DNA of 64,000 nucleotides from NCBI RefSeq assembly GCF_000380645.1, contig NZ_AQXZ01000018.1, forward strand, positions 372,001 to 436,000, given 5' to 3'. Each line of letters starts with the position of its first letter. Position 1 is the stretch's first letter. A model generated the notes under the pieces. That model searched no databases and was not told the DNA's origin. It saw only the letters and a list, made by a program, of their open reading frames with translations. Made by a program: the position numbers and the translations under genes. This stretch comes from Smaragdicoccus niigatensis DSM 44881 = NBRC 103563 (GTDB lineage: Bacteria; Actinomycetota; Actinomycetes; Mycobacteriales; Mycobacteriaceae). Positions 17,544-26,779 of this stretch are shown in pieces.

Positions 17544-18431
17544 ATGTCGATCAACTCAGTGCCGAGCTCGCAGGACCGTGCGCTTTCCGCCGCAGTCCGG
17601 GATCGGACGCGACCACTGGACCACGAGTCCATCGCGTTCCGAATCGTCGGCGACTATCGACTGACTCTGGTGCTCGCATCGGGCCTGATCATGCAGGGTT
17701 TGCACCCGATCGTGAACGCCGGTGTGCACCAGCATTCGATCTACGCGTCCAAGCCGTGGGAGCGTCTGTTCGGCTCGTTGATGCCGATCCTTGGATCGGT
17801 CTACGACGGTGAGGACGCGGCCGAGACCGGCCGTCGCATCCGTGCCGCGCACAAGAACATCAAGGGCGTCGACGACAAAGGCCGCGAGTACCACGCGATG
17901 GACCCCGACGGCTACATGGGGGTGTGGGCGACCATCTACGACGCGGCGACACGAGTTCAGGACATGTTCGGCACGCCACTGACGGACGCTGAACGTCGCG
18001 AGTTCTACAAGGAATGGCGCTATGTCGGCCTTGGCCTCGGCCTACTTGTCGACCAGATGCCTGCAGACATCGAGGCGTTCTACGCGTACTACGAGCGCAA
18101 GATCGTGGACCGGCTCGAGCCCGGAATCGTTCCAACCACAACCCTGGCGATCCTCGATGATGCGCCAATGCCGCCCGGTTGGCCGCTCGGGCAGACTGCC
18201 TGGCGAGTCGCTCGGGTTCCAGTTCTCCACCTCATGAGGAACATCACCACGGCCACCCTGCCTGAGCCGGCGCGGCGAAAGGTCGGCTTGAGCTGGACCG
18301 CAGCCGACGCCGTCGAATTCGCGGCATACGCCACCATCGTTCGGACTGTGTTCACGGTTCTGCCGGAACAGCTGCGCTACTACCCACGTGCCTATCGCGG
18401 CATTCAACAGTCGCGTAGCGAACGGAATTGA
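17544..18431 (+). CDS. MpaB/Lcp-type oxygenase domain protein (DUF2236), copy 3
   Basis: A 295-residue member of the same superfamily as the 7.8 and 11.4 kb genes but clearly divergent from both. The family core is visible as RIRAAHKNIKGVDDKGREYHAMDPDGYMGVWATIYDAA and PLTDAERREFYKEW. The histidine of RAAHKNIKG takes the place of the VHSK histidine in the paralogues. There is no signal peptide. The next gene, a CrtI-like oxidoreductase, starts two bases after its stop. The pair is thus translationally coupled and probably acts on one substrate, plausibly an isoprenoid or unsaturated lipid, because both families are known for such compounds. That is inference. Confidence 0.85.
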   Translation: MSINSVPSSQDRALSAAVRDRTRPLDHESIAFRIVGDYRLTLVLASGLIMQGLHPIVNAGVHQHSIYASKPWERLFGSLMPILGSVYDGEDAAETGRRIRAAHKNIKGVDDKGREYHAMDPDGYMGVWATIYDAATRVQDMFGTPLTDAERREFYKEWRYVGLGLGLLVDQMPADIEAFYAYYERKIVDRLEPGIVPTTTLAILDDAPMPPGWPLGQTAWRVARVPVLHLMRNITTATLPEPARRKVGLSWTAADAVEFAAYATIVRTVFTVLPEQLRYYPRAYRGIQQSRSERN

Positions 18432-18433
18432 TC

Positions 18434-20032
18434 ATGAATACACCACAGACACAACCACGCGTTGTAGTCATTGGCGCTGGTATCGGCGGTACATCGCTGA
18501 CGGCACTCCTGGCAACGGCAGGAATTCCCGTCACTCTGCTGGAGAAGAACCGCTACCTCGGTGGCGCGTGTGCGGGCTATGAGAAGAACGGTTTCCAGAT
18601 CGACTTCAGCACGCACATGTTCACCCGCGGCGCACGCGGTCCCCTCGGTGAGGTGCTGCGCCGTGCGGGACATCCGGACGCGATCGAGTTCCGCCGCACC
18701 CATGACATCGCCGAAATCCGATACCCCGCCCGCGATGCCTCAGGCCAGGTCCAATCGGTGCCTATCCCGTCGCAGGCGCACCGCTTCCCGGAGTTCGCCT
18801 GGAAGGCAGCGCGCGCAGCCAACCTCGGTCCGCTGGACACGGTTGCGGCTGCCCGCATGTTCGCCGACATGATGCGCATGGGCGAGGTGGAGGTCGATTC
18901 GTGGAACGACCGCACCGCCGAGGAATACATCACCCAGTTCACCGAGAACCCGCGACTGCAGGCGCTACTGATGTTCCTGCTCGGGCTCTACTTCGTGGTC
19001 GAGCCCTGGAAAGCATCGGCGGGTGAGTCGATCTACGCGTTCCAACGGATGGCTCGTGACAACTGGCTGAGTTATCCCAAGGGCGGCACCAAGGCGATTC
19101 CGCTCACGTATTGCCGGATCGCCGAGCAGGCGGGTGCGGACATCCGCACCAACGCCGGCGTGCAGCGGATCCTCATCGAGGATGGCAAGGTTCGCGGCGT
19201 TCAGCTGACTGACGGAACGTCCATCGACGCCGACATTGTCGTGTCGACCTCGAGCCTGCGCACCACCGCGTTGCACCTGTGCGAGCCAGGCGTGTTCCCG
19301 GACAGCTATGTCGAGGCCGCGGAGACAAACGTGGGTTCGTACATCGCTGTCCAGCTCAAGATCGCGCTCAAGCGTCGGCTGGTCGACGCGGGTTGTCTCA
19401 TGGGTGCGGTCGGTGCAACATCGGACCTGCTGTCGGTCGACGCCGACGGAATGCGGCAGCTGTTCGCCGAAGCAGACGACGGGCGGGTCCCCGACCTCGT
19501 GTCCTTCTACTGCCCGATACCGACCAACTTCGATGCCACGCTCGCACCGGAAGGTCATCAACTGCTCACGGTGTGCAGCCTTGCCCCAACCACGGACGTC
19601 GCGCTCAAGGACGCTGCACCCCTATGGGAGGAGGCGTTGCTGAACACGATGCGCCGGATCATCCCCGGCCTCGACGAGGAGATCTTGTTCATCGACCGCA
19701 CCACCACGAGCTGGATGGAGCACTGGCTCGGGAAGGAATACGGGCCGGCGATTTCGACCGCGCAAATCCCCGGACAGGTCGGCGACAAGCGACCGTCGAT
19801 CACCACGCCCGTCAAGGGCCTGTACCTCGCCGGCGACGGCGCAGGCGGACGCGGCGTCGGCACCGAACTCGCCGCCGACAGTGCGATGGAATGCGCGGAA
19901 CTGATCGTGAAAACGCTCGGACGTACCGCACCGGTGACCTGGAATTCGGACCGACATGCGTCACCGTCACTGCGCCACGTCATCGGCCAGGCCCTGCGCC
20001 CGACGCCCGTGATGCACGCCGGGCGTTGGTGA
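18434..20032 (+). CDS. CrtI-like FAD-dependent oxidoreductase (phytoene desaturase family)
   Basis: A 532-residue flavoprotein. The N-terminal FAD-binding motif VVIGAGIGGTSL is at about residues 11-22, followed by LLEKNRYLGGACAGYEKNGFQIDFSTHMF. A C-terminal FAD motif, GLYLAGDGAGGRGVGTELAADSA, resembles that of phytoene desaturases, carotenoid isomerases and retinol saturase-like enzymes. ATG 18434 is the right start; a TTG six bases earlier overlaps the previous stop. It is coupled to DUF2236 copy 3 and under the same TetR operators. No other carotenoid genes are present, so a role in pigment synthesis is not supported. Desaturation or isomerisation of another lipid is possible. Confidence 0.87.
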   Translation: MNTPQTQPRVVVIGAGIGGTSLTALLATAGIPVTLLEKNRYLGGACAGYEKNGFQIDFSTHMFTRGARGPLGEVLRRAGHPDAIEFRRTHDIAEIRYPARDASGQVQSVPIPSQAHRFPEFAWKAARAANLGPLDTVAAARMFADMMRMGEVEVDSWNDRTAEEYITQFTENPRLQALLMFLLGLYFVVEPWKASAGESIYAFQRMARDNWLSYPKGGTKAIPLTYCRIAEQAGADIRTNAGVQRILIEDGKVRGVQLTDGTSIDADIVVSTSSLRTTALHLCEPGVFPDSYVEAAETNVGSYIAVQLKIALKRRLVDAGCLMGAVGATSDLLSVDADGMRQLFAEADDGRVPDLVSFYCPIPTNFDATLAPEGHQLLTVCSLAPTTDVALKDAAPLWEEALLNTMRRIIPGLDEEILFIDRTTTSWMEHWLGKEYGPAISTAQIPGQVGDKRPSITTPVKGLYLAGDGAGGRGVGTELAADSAMECAELIVKTLGRTAPVTWNSDRHASPSLRHVIGQALRPTPVMHAGRW

Positions 20033-20211
20033 TCACGTTCGCACGCAGTCATCGCGTCAAGCGGAATGTCGAGGATTGCTCGCAGATGATCGCCGGCACA
20101 GTACTCAGCAGGCGCTCGTCCAGGATGCGGCCGCCAGGATGGGTGCGTTTGCCCGTTGAGAACTGGGCGGCGAGAACACGAGCTTGTGGCCCTGTTCGTC
20201 GGAGGTAGATG

Positions 20212-21438
20212 TCAACGGGTTCGCTGAGAGCTCATGGATTGCCCAGTTTGCGCGTCACGGCTGACGATGACCGTCCACACGAGCGAGAGCACGGCCAACA
20301 ACGCGACGATGATGTTGAGCGCGAGCCCGGCGGCATAGAGTCCCCATCTGCTCGCAGTGAACCCCTGAGCGACGATCGGGAACGAAATCGCCAGGTAGGC
20401 AACGACGAAGTAGGCGGAGCTGACTTCGGCTCGCTTATCGGTCGGTGCCGCTGCGATCAAGGACGCGAGTCCCTTGCTGAACGAAAGACCCTGCCCGATA
20501 CCGCTGACCGCAGCACCGAGCAACATCAACTCGATCGACCGCAAGGTGAGTGCGGCGACGAGCGACAGCACGCCGACGACCAAAATCGCGCAGCCGCCGA
20601 TCAGGGCACCATGGGTCGGGAGGCGGCGTCCGACAAGTTGACTGACGGCCGAGAACAGGAATACGGTCGCCGCCACACCGCCCGCGACGGCATGGTTGTC
20701 GATCCCAAGGATTGTCGACACAAACGCCGGTGCGATCGCCGTGAAGGAGCCGATTACGGCGAAGCCGGCGGCCGCAGCGATTGAAGTGCGGAGGAACTCT
20801 CCGCGAAGCGCACGGGGGACGGCGAGCGGCTGAATCGATAAGCGCCCAACGGCGGTCCGGTGCACGGGCTCGATGAGCGACCACAGGCCAATACCGGCGA
20901 CGGCGAGCAGAATAAGGTCCGCGACGAACGGCGACTCCAACGGTGCACGTCCGTATTGCGCCATGACACCGGTCACCAGCGGTCCCAATCCCAGACCGCC
21001 GATGTTGGCTGCGGTCGCAATCGCGGGCGCGCGGTGCCGCCAGGATTCGGGTGCGAATTCGATGACCGCTGCGGTCGCTGTGCCGACATAGATTCCGGCC
21101 GCCAAACCAGACAGGACGCGTCCGACCATGAGTTGCCATACCGGCCCGGCGGTGACGAACGCGAGCGCGCTGGCCACCGACAAAATGACTCCAACGATCA
21201 GCATGGGCCGTCGCCCCACCACATCGGACCAGCGTCCGCAGATGATCAGGGCCGCGACGACCCCCGCCGCGTACACCGCGAAGATGACTGTCGAGGTGAG
21301 CACTCCGAACCCCAGCTTGGCGGAATACAGCGCGTAAAGCGGGGTCGGGATCGTGGTACTCGCCATCACCACCGCAAAGGCGAAGACAACCAGCCAAAAG
21401 CCTCCGCGAGAGTGCCGACGGTCGCCCGTGCCGCTCAC
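20212..21438 (-). CDS. Major facilitator superfamily transporter
   Basis: A 408-residue membrane protein with about 12 hydrophobic helices and the MFS loop 2-3 signature 'GRWSDVVGRRPML'. The GTG at 21438 overlaps the stop of the monooxygenase gene as GTGA, so it is the last gene of the coupled operon that begins with the amidohydrolase at 25971. It could import the operon's substrate or export a toxic intermediate. The family relation is to drug/sugar-type MFS proteins and does not identify the solute. The 179 bases after its stop hold no recognisable gene. Confidence 0.9.
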   Translation of the reverse strand: MSGTGDRRHSRGGFWLVVFAFAVVMASTTIPTPLYALYSAKLGFGVLTSTVIFAVYAAGVVAALIICGRWSDVVGRRPMLIVGVILSVASALAFVTAGPVWQLMVGRVLSGLAAGIYVGTATAAVIEFAPESWRHRAPAIATAANIGGLGLGPLVTGVMAQYGRAPLESPFVADLILLAVAGIGLWSLIEPVHRTAVGRLSIQPLAVPRALRGEFLRTSIAAAAGFAVIGSFTAIAPAFVSTILGIDNHAVAGGVAATVFLFSAVSQLVGRRLPTHGALIGGCAILVVGVLSLVAALTLRSIELMLLGAAVSGIGQGLSFSKGLASLIAAAPTDKRAEVSSAYFVVAYLAISFPIVAQGFTASRWGLYAAGLALNIIVALLAVLSLVWTVIVSRDAQTGQSMSSQRTR

Positions 21439-22934
21439 GCGGTGATCCGGGGCGCGAGACCATGCGCCCTTGCCTTGAGAGCCGACTCCCAATCGCCGGT
21501 GGCGATGTAGGCGATGTAGCCGTCCGGCCGGACGAGAATCTGCGCCGGGCCCTCGATCCCGTAGATCCGCTGCAACCCGCGTGCGGCACTGGTCGGAATC
21601 CTGACCGTGTGCAAACTCGCGCCACCCGCAGGCCAGTCGGTCGTGGCGGCCCCGGCAATAGCCGCATCCCCGATCGCCACGAGGGTGAAGTGCGGGCCAC
21701 GGAATCGGTCGAACAAGCGCCCGGACTGACCGTCGATATCCCGGTACTTGGCGTCCGGAGCGCGGTCACCGGTCTGTACCGCGCGGTCCGATGGCTCGGC
21801 CGCGAGTGGTCCCCCTCGGTAGTTGAGGAGTAGCTGACGCTCTTCGTCGCCGCGTTTGGCCGCGGCGAGCGGACGGTCGGTGAGTCCCTGGTAAAGCGCG
21901 CTGGAAAGGCCGAGCACTCGCGCTGCGACCGGGCGGCGCTCGGCCTCATAGCTGTCGAGGAGGGCTTCGGGTGCGCCGGCGATCACCTGGCCGAGCTTCC
22001 AGCCGAGGTTGTAGGCATCTTGGACGCCGGTGTTGAGTCCCTGGGCGCCGGCTGGCGTGTGCACATGCGCGGCGTCACCGGCAAGGAAGATGTTTCCCGA
22101 CCGATAGTGCTCGGCGAGCCGCACGTTCGGCCGGAAGACCGAAGACCAGTAGATTTTGCGGATTTGCAGACCGGCATTTTCCGCGGCTTGCTGAACCAGG
22201 CGCTCGATCGCTCCAGGCTCGAGTTCGGCGCTTTCGCTGTGCTTGAGGCGCAGCATGAGTTGGAACTTGCCGTCCGGCAGGGGACACAGCGCCATGAATC
22301 GACCACCGTTTCGTGGCCAGATGTGCCAGCGGTTGGGCCCAAGCCCGTCCACGAGCACGTCAGCGACGATCATTTTGTCGCTCTCGTCGGTTTCGCCGAC
22401 GAAGGGGATGCCGGCCTGTTGGCGTACCCGGCTCGAGCCGCCGTCGGCACCGAACAGAAAGCGTGCATGGACGGTTTCTGGACCGTTGGGGCCATCGATC
22501 ACTGCCGTGACGCCGGTGCCGTCGTCAGTGCACGACGTCAGTCGCGTGCGGTATTCGACGTGTCCCCCCAGGGCGTCGAGACGGCGGCGCAGGCAAGCGT
22601 CGGTGTCGTACTGCGGAACGAGAAGAGTGTTGGGGTAGGGGACATCCTCGGTCGCGCGGTGCCGGCCCATCATCGTCCAGGGAATCGTGAGCGGGCCGAT
22701 GTGCAGGCCGAGCAGAGGGTAGGTGGTCGAGTGCTCGACGAGGTCGTCCAGCACTCCGAGGTCGTGAAAGACCTCGAGGGTGCGGGGCTGGACGCCTTTG
22801 GCGCGCGATCCGGGAAAGCCGGTTTCCGCGTGGTCGATGATTCGGATGTTCAGGCCGCGTCGGACGAGGTCACAGGCGAGGGTCAGGCCGGTCGGTCCGG
22901 CGCCGACGATGAGAACGTCGAGGTTGTCAGTCAT
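21435..22934 (-). CDS. FAD-dependent aromatic-ring-type monooxygenase
   Basis: A 499-residue group A flavoprotein hydroxylase. The dinucleotide motif GAGPTGLTLACDL is at residues 11-23, the conserved DG motif occurs in FLFGADGGSSRVRQ, and the second FAD motif is GNIFLAGDAAHVHTPAGAQGLNTGVQDA. A C-terminal thioredoxin-like domain follows, as in phenol hydroxylase and MhpA-type enzymes. These use NAD(P)H and O2 to hydroxylate phenols or N-heteroaromatics. ATGA overlaps with the hydrolase upstream and GTGA with the MFS gene downstream show strict coupling. The operon context suggests oxygenation after an amide or amine has been removed. Confidence 0.9.
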   Translation of the reverse strand: MTDNLDVLIVGAGPTGLTLACDLVRRGLNIRIIDHAETGFPGSRAKGVQPRTLEVFHDLGVLDDLVEHSTTYPLLGLHIGPLTIPWTMMGRHRATEDVPYPNTLLVPQYDTDACLRRRLDALGGHVEYRTRLTSCTDDGTGVTAVIDGPNGPETVHARFLFGADGGSSRVRQQAGIPFVGETDESDKMIVADVLVDGLGPNRWHIWPRNGGRFMALCPLPDGKFQLMLRLKHSESAELEPGAIERLVQQAAENAGLQIRKIYWSSVFRPNVRLAEHYRSGNIFLAGDAAHVHTPAGAQGLNTGVQDAYNLGWKLGQVIAGAPEALLDSYEAERRPVAARVLGLSSALYQGLTDRPLAAAKRGDEERQLLLNYRGGPLAAEPSDRAVQTGDRAPDAKYRDIDGQSGRLFDRFRGPHFTLVAIGDAAIAGAATTDWPAGGASLHTVRIPTSAARGLQRIYGIEGPAQILVRPDGYIAYIATGDWESALKARAHGLAPRITA

Positions 22935-23818
22935 TTCGATATCTCCGTGAGAAAGCTTGCAAGGGTGTTGGTGAACTGCGTGGGCCGCTCGAAGGAGGCC
23001 ATATGTCCGCAGTCGTCGATGAGTTCGGCACGCCGTGGGCGAAGGAGTTCGACCGCGCGTGGGTAGCCGTCCGCTGGCGTGACCTGGTCGTTCGAACCCC
23101 AGATCAGCAGCGTCGGTGGAAGGTGACGTCGGGCGGCGTCGAACAGATCGTCTTGGCCGACGAGCGGAAAGTGTTTGAGCGTAGACATAAGTGCATACAT
23201 GGACCCCTCGAACTGGAATCCTTGGAGGACGATCGATCGCAGCCGTTCCGCGTCCTCTGCGGTCTGCACGTTGTGTGCCAGGTGACCGAGCAGGTTGTTT
23301 CGCAGCAGGTACTTTCCGAGTAGCGGTGTGATCGGACCACTGTCGGGCAGCAGCGCGATCGGATTCCGCTCGGCGGAAAGGCCCGCCGGTCCGCTCAGGG
23401 TGAGCGACGAGACCTTAGCCGACGACGCGGCGGTGTAGGCCAGCGCAATAAGCGCACCCATTGACGACGCCACCAGGTGGATATTGGTCACTTCGAGGTG
23501 CCGGATGAGGTCGTCGAGCTGACGTACGAACAGCCCTCGGTCGTAGCGGCCGTGGACGCGATCGGAGTAGCCGCGGCCGTAGGCGGTGTAGGTGAGGGTA
23601 CGGAACCCCTTGTCATGGAGACGATGAGTGACGTCGTCCCAGAACGTCAGTGGAATCGTGAGACCGGGGACGAAAACCACCAGCGGCCCATCGGCCGGGC
23701 CGGCCAGGTCGTAATGAGTGGTGCCATCGGAGAGAACGGCAAACGCGCCGCGTTGCCCGGCACGCGCAGCGGCGTCCAGTGATCGCGACTCGCCGCGGGC
23801 GACGAAGTAGCGCATCAC
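22931..23818 (-). CDS. Alpha/beta fold hydrolase (operon gene 3)
   Basis: A 295-residue hydrolase. The oxyanion strand reads VVFVPGLTIPLTFW, and the elbow VASSMGAL has an alanine where G-x-S-x-G proteins normally have glycine. The acid is in WGSNDQVTP and the histidine in DDCGHMASFERP. The first methionine overlaps the previous stop (ATGA); ATG one codon on is an alternative. Family members cleave esters, lactones or the C-C bonds of ring-fission products. Sitting between a ring hydroxylase and another hydrolase, a C-C or amide hydrolase role is likely but unproven. Confidence 0.87.
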   Translation of the reverse strand: MMRYFVARGESRSLDAAARAGQRGAFAVLSDGTTHYDLAGPADGPLVVFVPGLTIPLTFWDDVTHRLHDKGFRTLTYTAYGRGYSDRVHGRYDRGLFVRQLDDLIRHLEVTNIHLVASSMGALIALAYTAASSAKVSSLTLSGPAGLSAERNPIALLPDSGPITPLLGKYLLRNNLLGHLAHNVQTAEDAERLRSIVLQGFQFEGSMYALMSTLKHFPLVGQDDLFDAARRHLPPTLLIWGSNDQVTPADGYPRAVELLRPRRAELIDDCGHMASFERPTQFTNTLASFLTEISK

Positions 23819-24636
23819 GCCTCCCCGAAGGCGAGGTTGCTGGCGAAGTCGTCTATCGCATCGCTGACGACTCGTGGGGCTTCCGCCGGCATGAGATGAC
23901 CGATTCCAGGAAGTCTTACATCACGGCTGCCGGGGATGTCCCGCGCGAAGTGTTGGCCGTCGACGAGGTCGCTGCTCAGCACCAGTGTGGGAGTGGTGAT
24001 GTGCCCGATCTCTGCTGAACGGTCCGGCTGATCGGTGTTGGCGAAGTCGATGAAGGTGTCACGGCCACCAGGGCTCGAGGTGAGAAAATGCACCCGGTCC
24101 ACCATCACGTCGTCCACGGCTGTCGAACCAGGGCCGACGAGTCCAGACAGGTTGCGGGCAGTGGCACCCCGTGATCCCAGGCGCCGAATCACCGGTCGGA
24201 GCAACGGCACTCGGGCCAGTCGCATGATCAGTGGCACAGTTTTGTCCGGATATCCGGTCGCGTTCATGAGAACCAGACCACGGAGCCGAGCCGGCTGCAT
24301 GAGGGCGTAGGTCCAGGCGATCTGGCCGCCGAACGAGTGTCCGGCCAGAATGAACTCGCCAGGCACGTGGGCATCGAGAAACTTCCAGAGCATCGACACG
24401 TAGGCGCCCATTGAGTAATCGCGGTCGGGTCGGGGACCGGTCACCCCGAATCCTGGCAGGTCGATTCGGATGACTTCGAAGCGTGTGATCAGACGCTGCG
24501 TAATGTCGTCGAAGATGTGGAGCGATGCCCCGCTGCCATGTAACAGCACGATGAAGGGTCCGCTGCCAGCACGGGTGAAGTGAACGTTCATGCCGTCCAG
24601 CTGCGCAAAGTTCGAAGTGGTGTCAGTCAGTTTCAT
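23815..24636 (-). CDS. Alpha/beta fold hydrolase (operon gene 2)
   Basis: A 273-residue hydrolase with the canonical motifs: IVLLHGSGASLHIFDD, nucleophile elbow AGHSFGGQ, and a final histidine in PGIGHLMPAEAP. The start follows the amidohydrolase stop by only 12 bases, and its end overlaps the next gene by ATGA. Its sequence is of the type found in aromatic meta-cleavage C-C hydrolases and dienelactone-like esterases. The two hydrolases of this operon are not close copies of one another, so they probably act at separate steps. Confidence 0.88.
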   Translation of the reverse strand: MKLTDTTSNFAQLDGMNVHFTRAGSGPFIVLLHGSGASLHIFDDITQRLITRFEVIRIDLPGFGVTGPRPDRDYSMGAYVSMLWKFLDAHVPGEFILAGHSFGGQIAWTYALMQPARLRGLVLMNATGYPDKTVPLIMRLARVPLLRPVIRRLGSRGATARNLSGLVGPGSTAVDDVMVDRVHFLTSSPGGRDTFIDFANTDQPDRSAEIGHITTPTLVLSSDLVDGQHFARDIPGSRDVRLPGIGHLMPAEAPRVVSDAIDDFASNLAFGEA

Positions 24637-24648
24637 CGCGGCTGCTCG

Positions 24649-25971
24649 CTATCCGTGCCGGCAGGAGGTAAGGAAGATGTTCCGGGCGCCCGAGCGGCTC
24701 AGCAGGCCCTCGGCGGACGCGGCGAGTTTGTCGAGCACATGGTCGGTGTCGACGTCGATCAATCGGCCATCGGACTTCACGATTCGGCCGTCGACGAGCA
24801 CCGTTTCGACGTTGCTGGTGTCCATCATGTGCACCACCGCGCCCGGAGCGTTCAGTACGGGACCCGCGTTGAGAGCGCGTGCATTCAGCACGACGACGTC
24901 GGCGCGCTTACCTGGGGTGAGCGACCCGACGAGATGATCAAGGTGCGCTGCTTGCGCACCACCCAACGTCGCGATTCGCAAGGTTTCGCGAGTCGAGAGC
25001 GGAAGTGGGGTCGACTCCCCGGACGTACGAATCGCACCGCGTTGCAGGCAGAACGCCGCTCGCATCTGCGAGAAGAAATCGACCGGAGCGATGCTGACGG
25101 CATCGGTACCGAACGAGACCGGTACACCGTGAGAGAGGGCCGCCTGGAGCGCCGGGTGCCCCATCGCCAGAGTCTGTTCGGCAATCGAGGAGACCGAAAC
25201 CTTGCCACCGGTGCGCGCGATCGCCTTCCAGCTTGAATCCGCCAAGTCGAGGCAATGGATGTACGTGATCAATGGTCCGAGAAGTCCGTCGCTCTCGAAC
25301 TCCTCGAGCACTCGTCCCCAGTTCGCATCGTTGACGTGCGCGAATACCGGCAAGTCGAGATCGCGGGCAAGTCGGAACAGATCCTCATCGACGTGGTAAC
25401 CCAACGCCAGACTCACCAGACCGCTATCGCCGGCGGCATCGACAATCCGCCCGATGTCCTCCGGGTGGGCGTACGCGGGGTGGGCCTCATGGTCGCCGAA
25501 GACGGGCGAGTAGCTGAATACACACCGGATGCCAGATCGCCGGATGCCGTCCAACGCAGCGTCGGTGTGCTCCGGAGTGTAGGAACACTGCGACGTGTCG
25601 ACCACGGTCGTCGTCCCGGCGGCAAGGTTCTCGAGCGCGCCCCCGAGTTCACCCCAGTAGACGTCATCGGGGGAGTACTGGTGGAACAGCGCCTCACTGC
25701 CGAAGCGCGACTGCATGAAGTAGTCGAGCTCCAAGCCGTCGGACCAGTAGGACCGCAGCGCGGTCTGAAACATGTGGTGATGCGAGTTCACAAAACCCGG
25801 GATCACGATCTTTCCGCTGCAGTCCACCGTATCTGCGCCGGTCGCGACGAGGTTCTGGCCTACGGCCGCGATCCTGCCGTCTTCGATGAGGACATCACCG
25901 ATGGCGAGGTCGCCGATGTCCGGGTCCATGGTGAGCACTACTCCACCGCGGAGCAGTAATAGATCGGCCAA
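24649..25971 (-). CDS. Amidohydrolase family protein (TrzN/AtzB/cytosine deaminase-like)
   Basis: A 440-residue metal-dependent hydrolase. The first metal site is the histidine cluster NSHHHMF, further ligands are expected at GYHVDED and TYIHCLD, and the catalytic aspartate in FGTDAVS. The N-terminal strand DLLLLRGGVVLTMDP and C-terminal GKRADVVVLNARAL are typical of this superfamily, which hydrolyses amides, amidines or removes amino and chloro groups from N-heterocycles. It is the first gene of the operon, and its ATG lies 24 bases from the 31-bp palindromic operator. It probably starts the pathway. Confidence 0.9.
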   Translation of the reverse strand: MADLLLLRGGVVLTMDPDIGDLAIGDVLIEDGRIAAVGQNLVATGADTVDCSGKIVIPGFVNSHHHMFQTALRSYWSDGLELDYFMQSRFGSEALFHQYSPDDVYWGELGGALENLAAGTTTVVDTSQCSYTPEHTDAALDGIRRSGIRCVFSYSPVFGDHEAHPAYAHPEDIGRIVDAAGDSGLVSLALGYHVDEDLFRLARDLDLPVFAHVNDANWGRVLEEFESDGLLGPLITYIHCLDLADSSWKAIARTGGKVSVSSIAEQTLAMGHPALQAALSHGVPVSFGTDAVSIAPVDFFSQMRAAFCLQRGAIRTSGESTPLPLSTRETLRIATLGGAQAAHLDHLVGSLTPGKRADVVVLNARALNAGPVLNAPGAVVHMMDTSNVETVLVDGRIVKSDGRLIDVDTDHVLDKLAASAEGLLSRSGARNIFLTSCRHG

Positions 25972-25994
25972 CGCGCACCTCCTGCAACGAACTT

Positions 25995-26025
25995 TCGATT
26001 ATGGATACACTGTATCCATAATCGA
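25995..26025. promoter_or_regulatory. Perfect 31-bp palindromic operator of the catabolic operon
   Basis: Two exact 15-base arms, TCGATTATGGATACA and its reverse complement, flank a single C at 26010. The core TTATGGATAC-ACT-GTATCCATAA recurs in weaker form at 26780-26802 and 26831-26855. The site begins 24 bases upstream of the amidohydrolase start, where it overlaps the expected promoter, and lies 27 bases beyond the TetR stop. Confidence 0.8.
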
Positions 26026-26051
26026 GCAAAGAGGTCAATGGTCGCGGTCGG

Positions 26052-26762
26052 TCAGGAGGTGAGACGACCTTCACGCCGTTGCGCCAGTCCGGCCAAGATG
26101 AGCTGGAGCCCGAAGGCGAATTCCTCCTCGAGCGGCACCGGCATCGAGTCCGCCACCGCGATCGTGGCAGGGAACAGCGTTGGATCGAGTCGATGAATGA
26201 GAGCCGAAACGTGGTCGGCTTCCGCACGCTCCGCCGTGCTGTCGCGGCCGAGCTGTAGCGCGAAACCGATGACGTGGCGAGCCACGGTGGCATACGCGGT
26301 TACCGCATCTCGCGGACCGAAACCGGCTGCCAGCAGCACCGCCAGGCCACGCTCGCGCAGCCGAAGCGCATTTTCTCCAATCGGAATGTGCTCCGCGAGC
26401 AGCGGTGCCGCATTTCGATGACGGCACAACACCTCGAACATCGCCGTGGCCACCGCTTCGCATGCCTGCCGCCAGTTCACCGACTCAAACAGCGCAGGGT
26501 CGAGTTCGACCTCGCCGATGATGCGATCGACGACCGCAGCAACCAGATCGGTGCGGCTCTCGAAATGGCGGTAGAGCGTGGCCGTACCGGAGCCGAGTCG
26601 CTGCGCCAAGCTCCGCAGCGACAGAGCGCCCGCACCCTCTTCATCAAGGAGCTCGAGGGCCGTCGCAATGATGCGCTCCAGCGGAACGGGCGGTCGCCCC
26701 GCCGAACGCGGACTTTTCGGGGAAGTGGAAGGCCGATCTGCCGTTGGGGTCACACGAATCAT
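26052..26762 (-). CDS. TetR/AcrR family regulator of the catabolic operon
   Basis: A 236-residue repressor whose HTH (LERIIATALELLDEEGAGALSLRSLAQRLGSGTATLYRHFESRTDLVAAV) follows a flexible Pro/Ser-rich leader. The C-terminal half resembles the TetR class that binds hydrophobic drugs. I place the start at ATG 26762, preceded by GTGGAGAGA. A longer start at 26813 would bury the operator-like site 26780-26802 in the coding region. It lies directly upstream of, and in the same direction as, the amidohydrolase operon, with the strong palindrome between them. Autoregulation and control of both flanking units are likely. Confidence 0.87.
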   Translation of the reverse strand: MIRVTPTADRPSTSPKSPRSAGRPPVPLERIIATALELLDEEGAGALSLRSLAQRLGSGTATLYRHFESRTDLVAAVVDRIIGEVELDPALFESVNWRQACEAVATAMFEVLCRHRNAAPLLAEHIPIGENALRLRERGLAVLLAAGFGPRDAVTAYATVARHVIGFALQLGRDSTAERAEADHVSALIHRLDPTLFPATIAVADSMPVPLEEEFAFGLQLILAGLAQRREGRLTS

Positions 26763-26779
26763 TCTCTCCACGAGCGCGG

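Noticed and set aside
20435-21949. 504-codon minus-strand frame across the MFS and monooxygenase genes
   Set aside because: Same strand but a different frame from two genes with clear motifs; composition is arginine-rich and motif-free.
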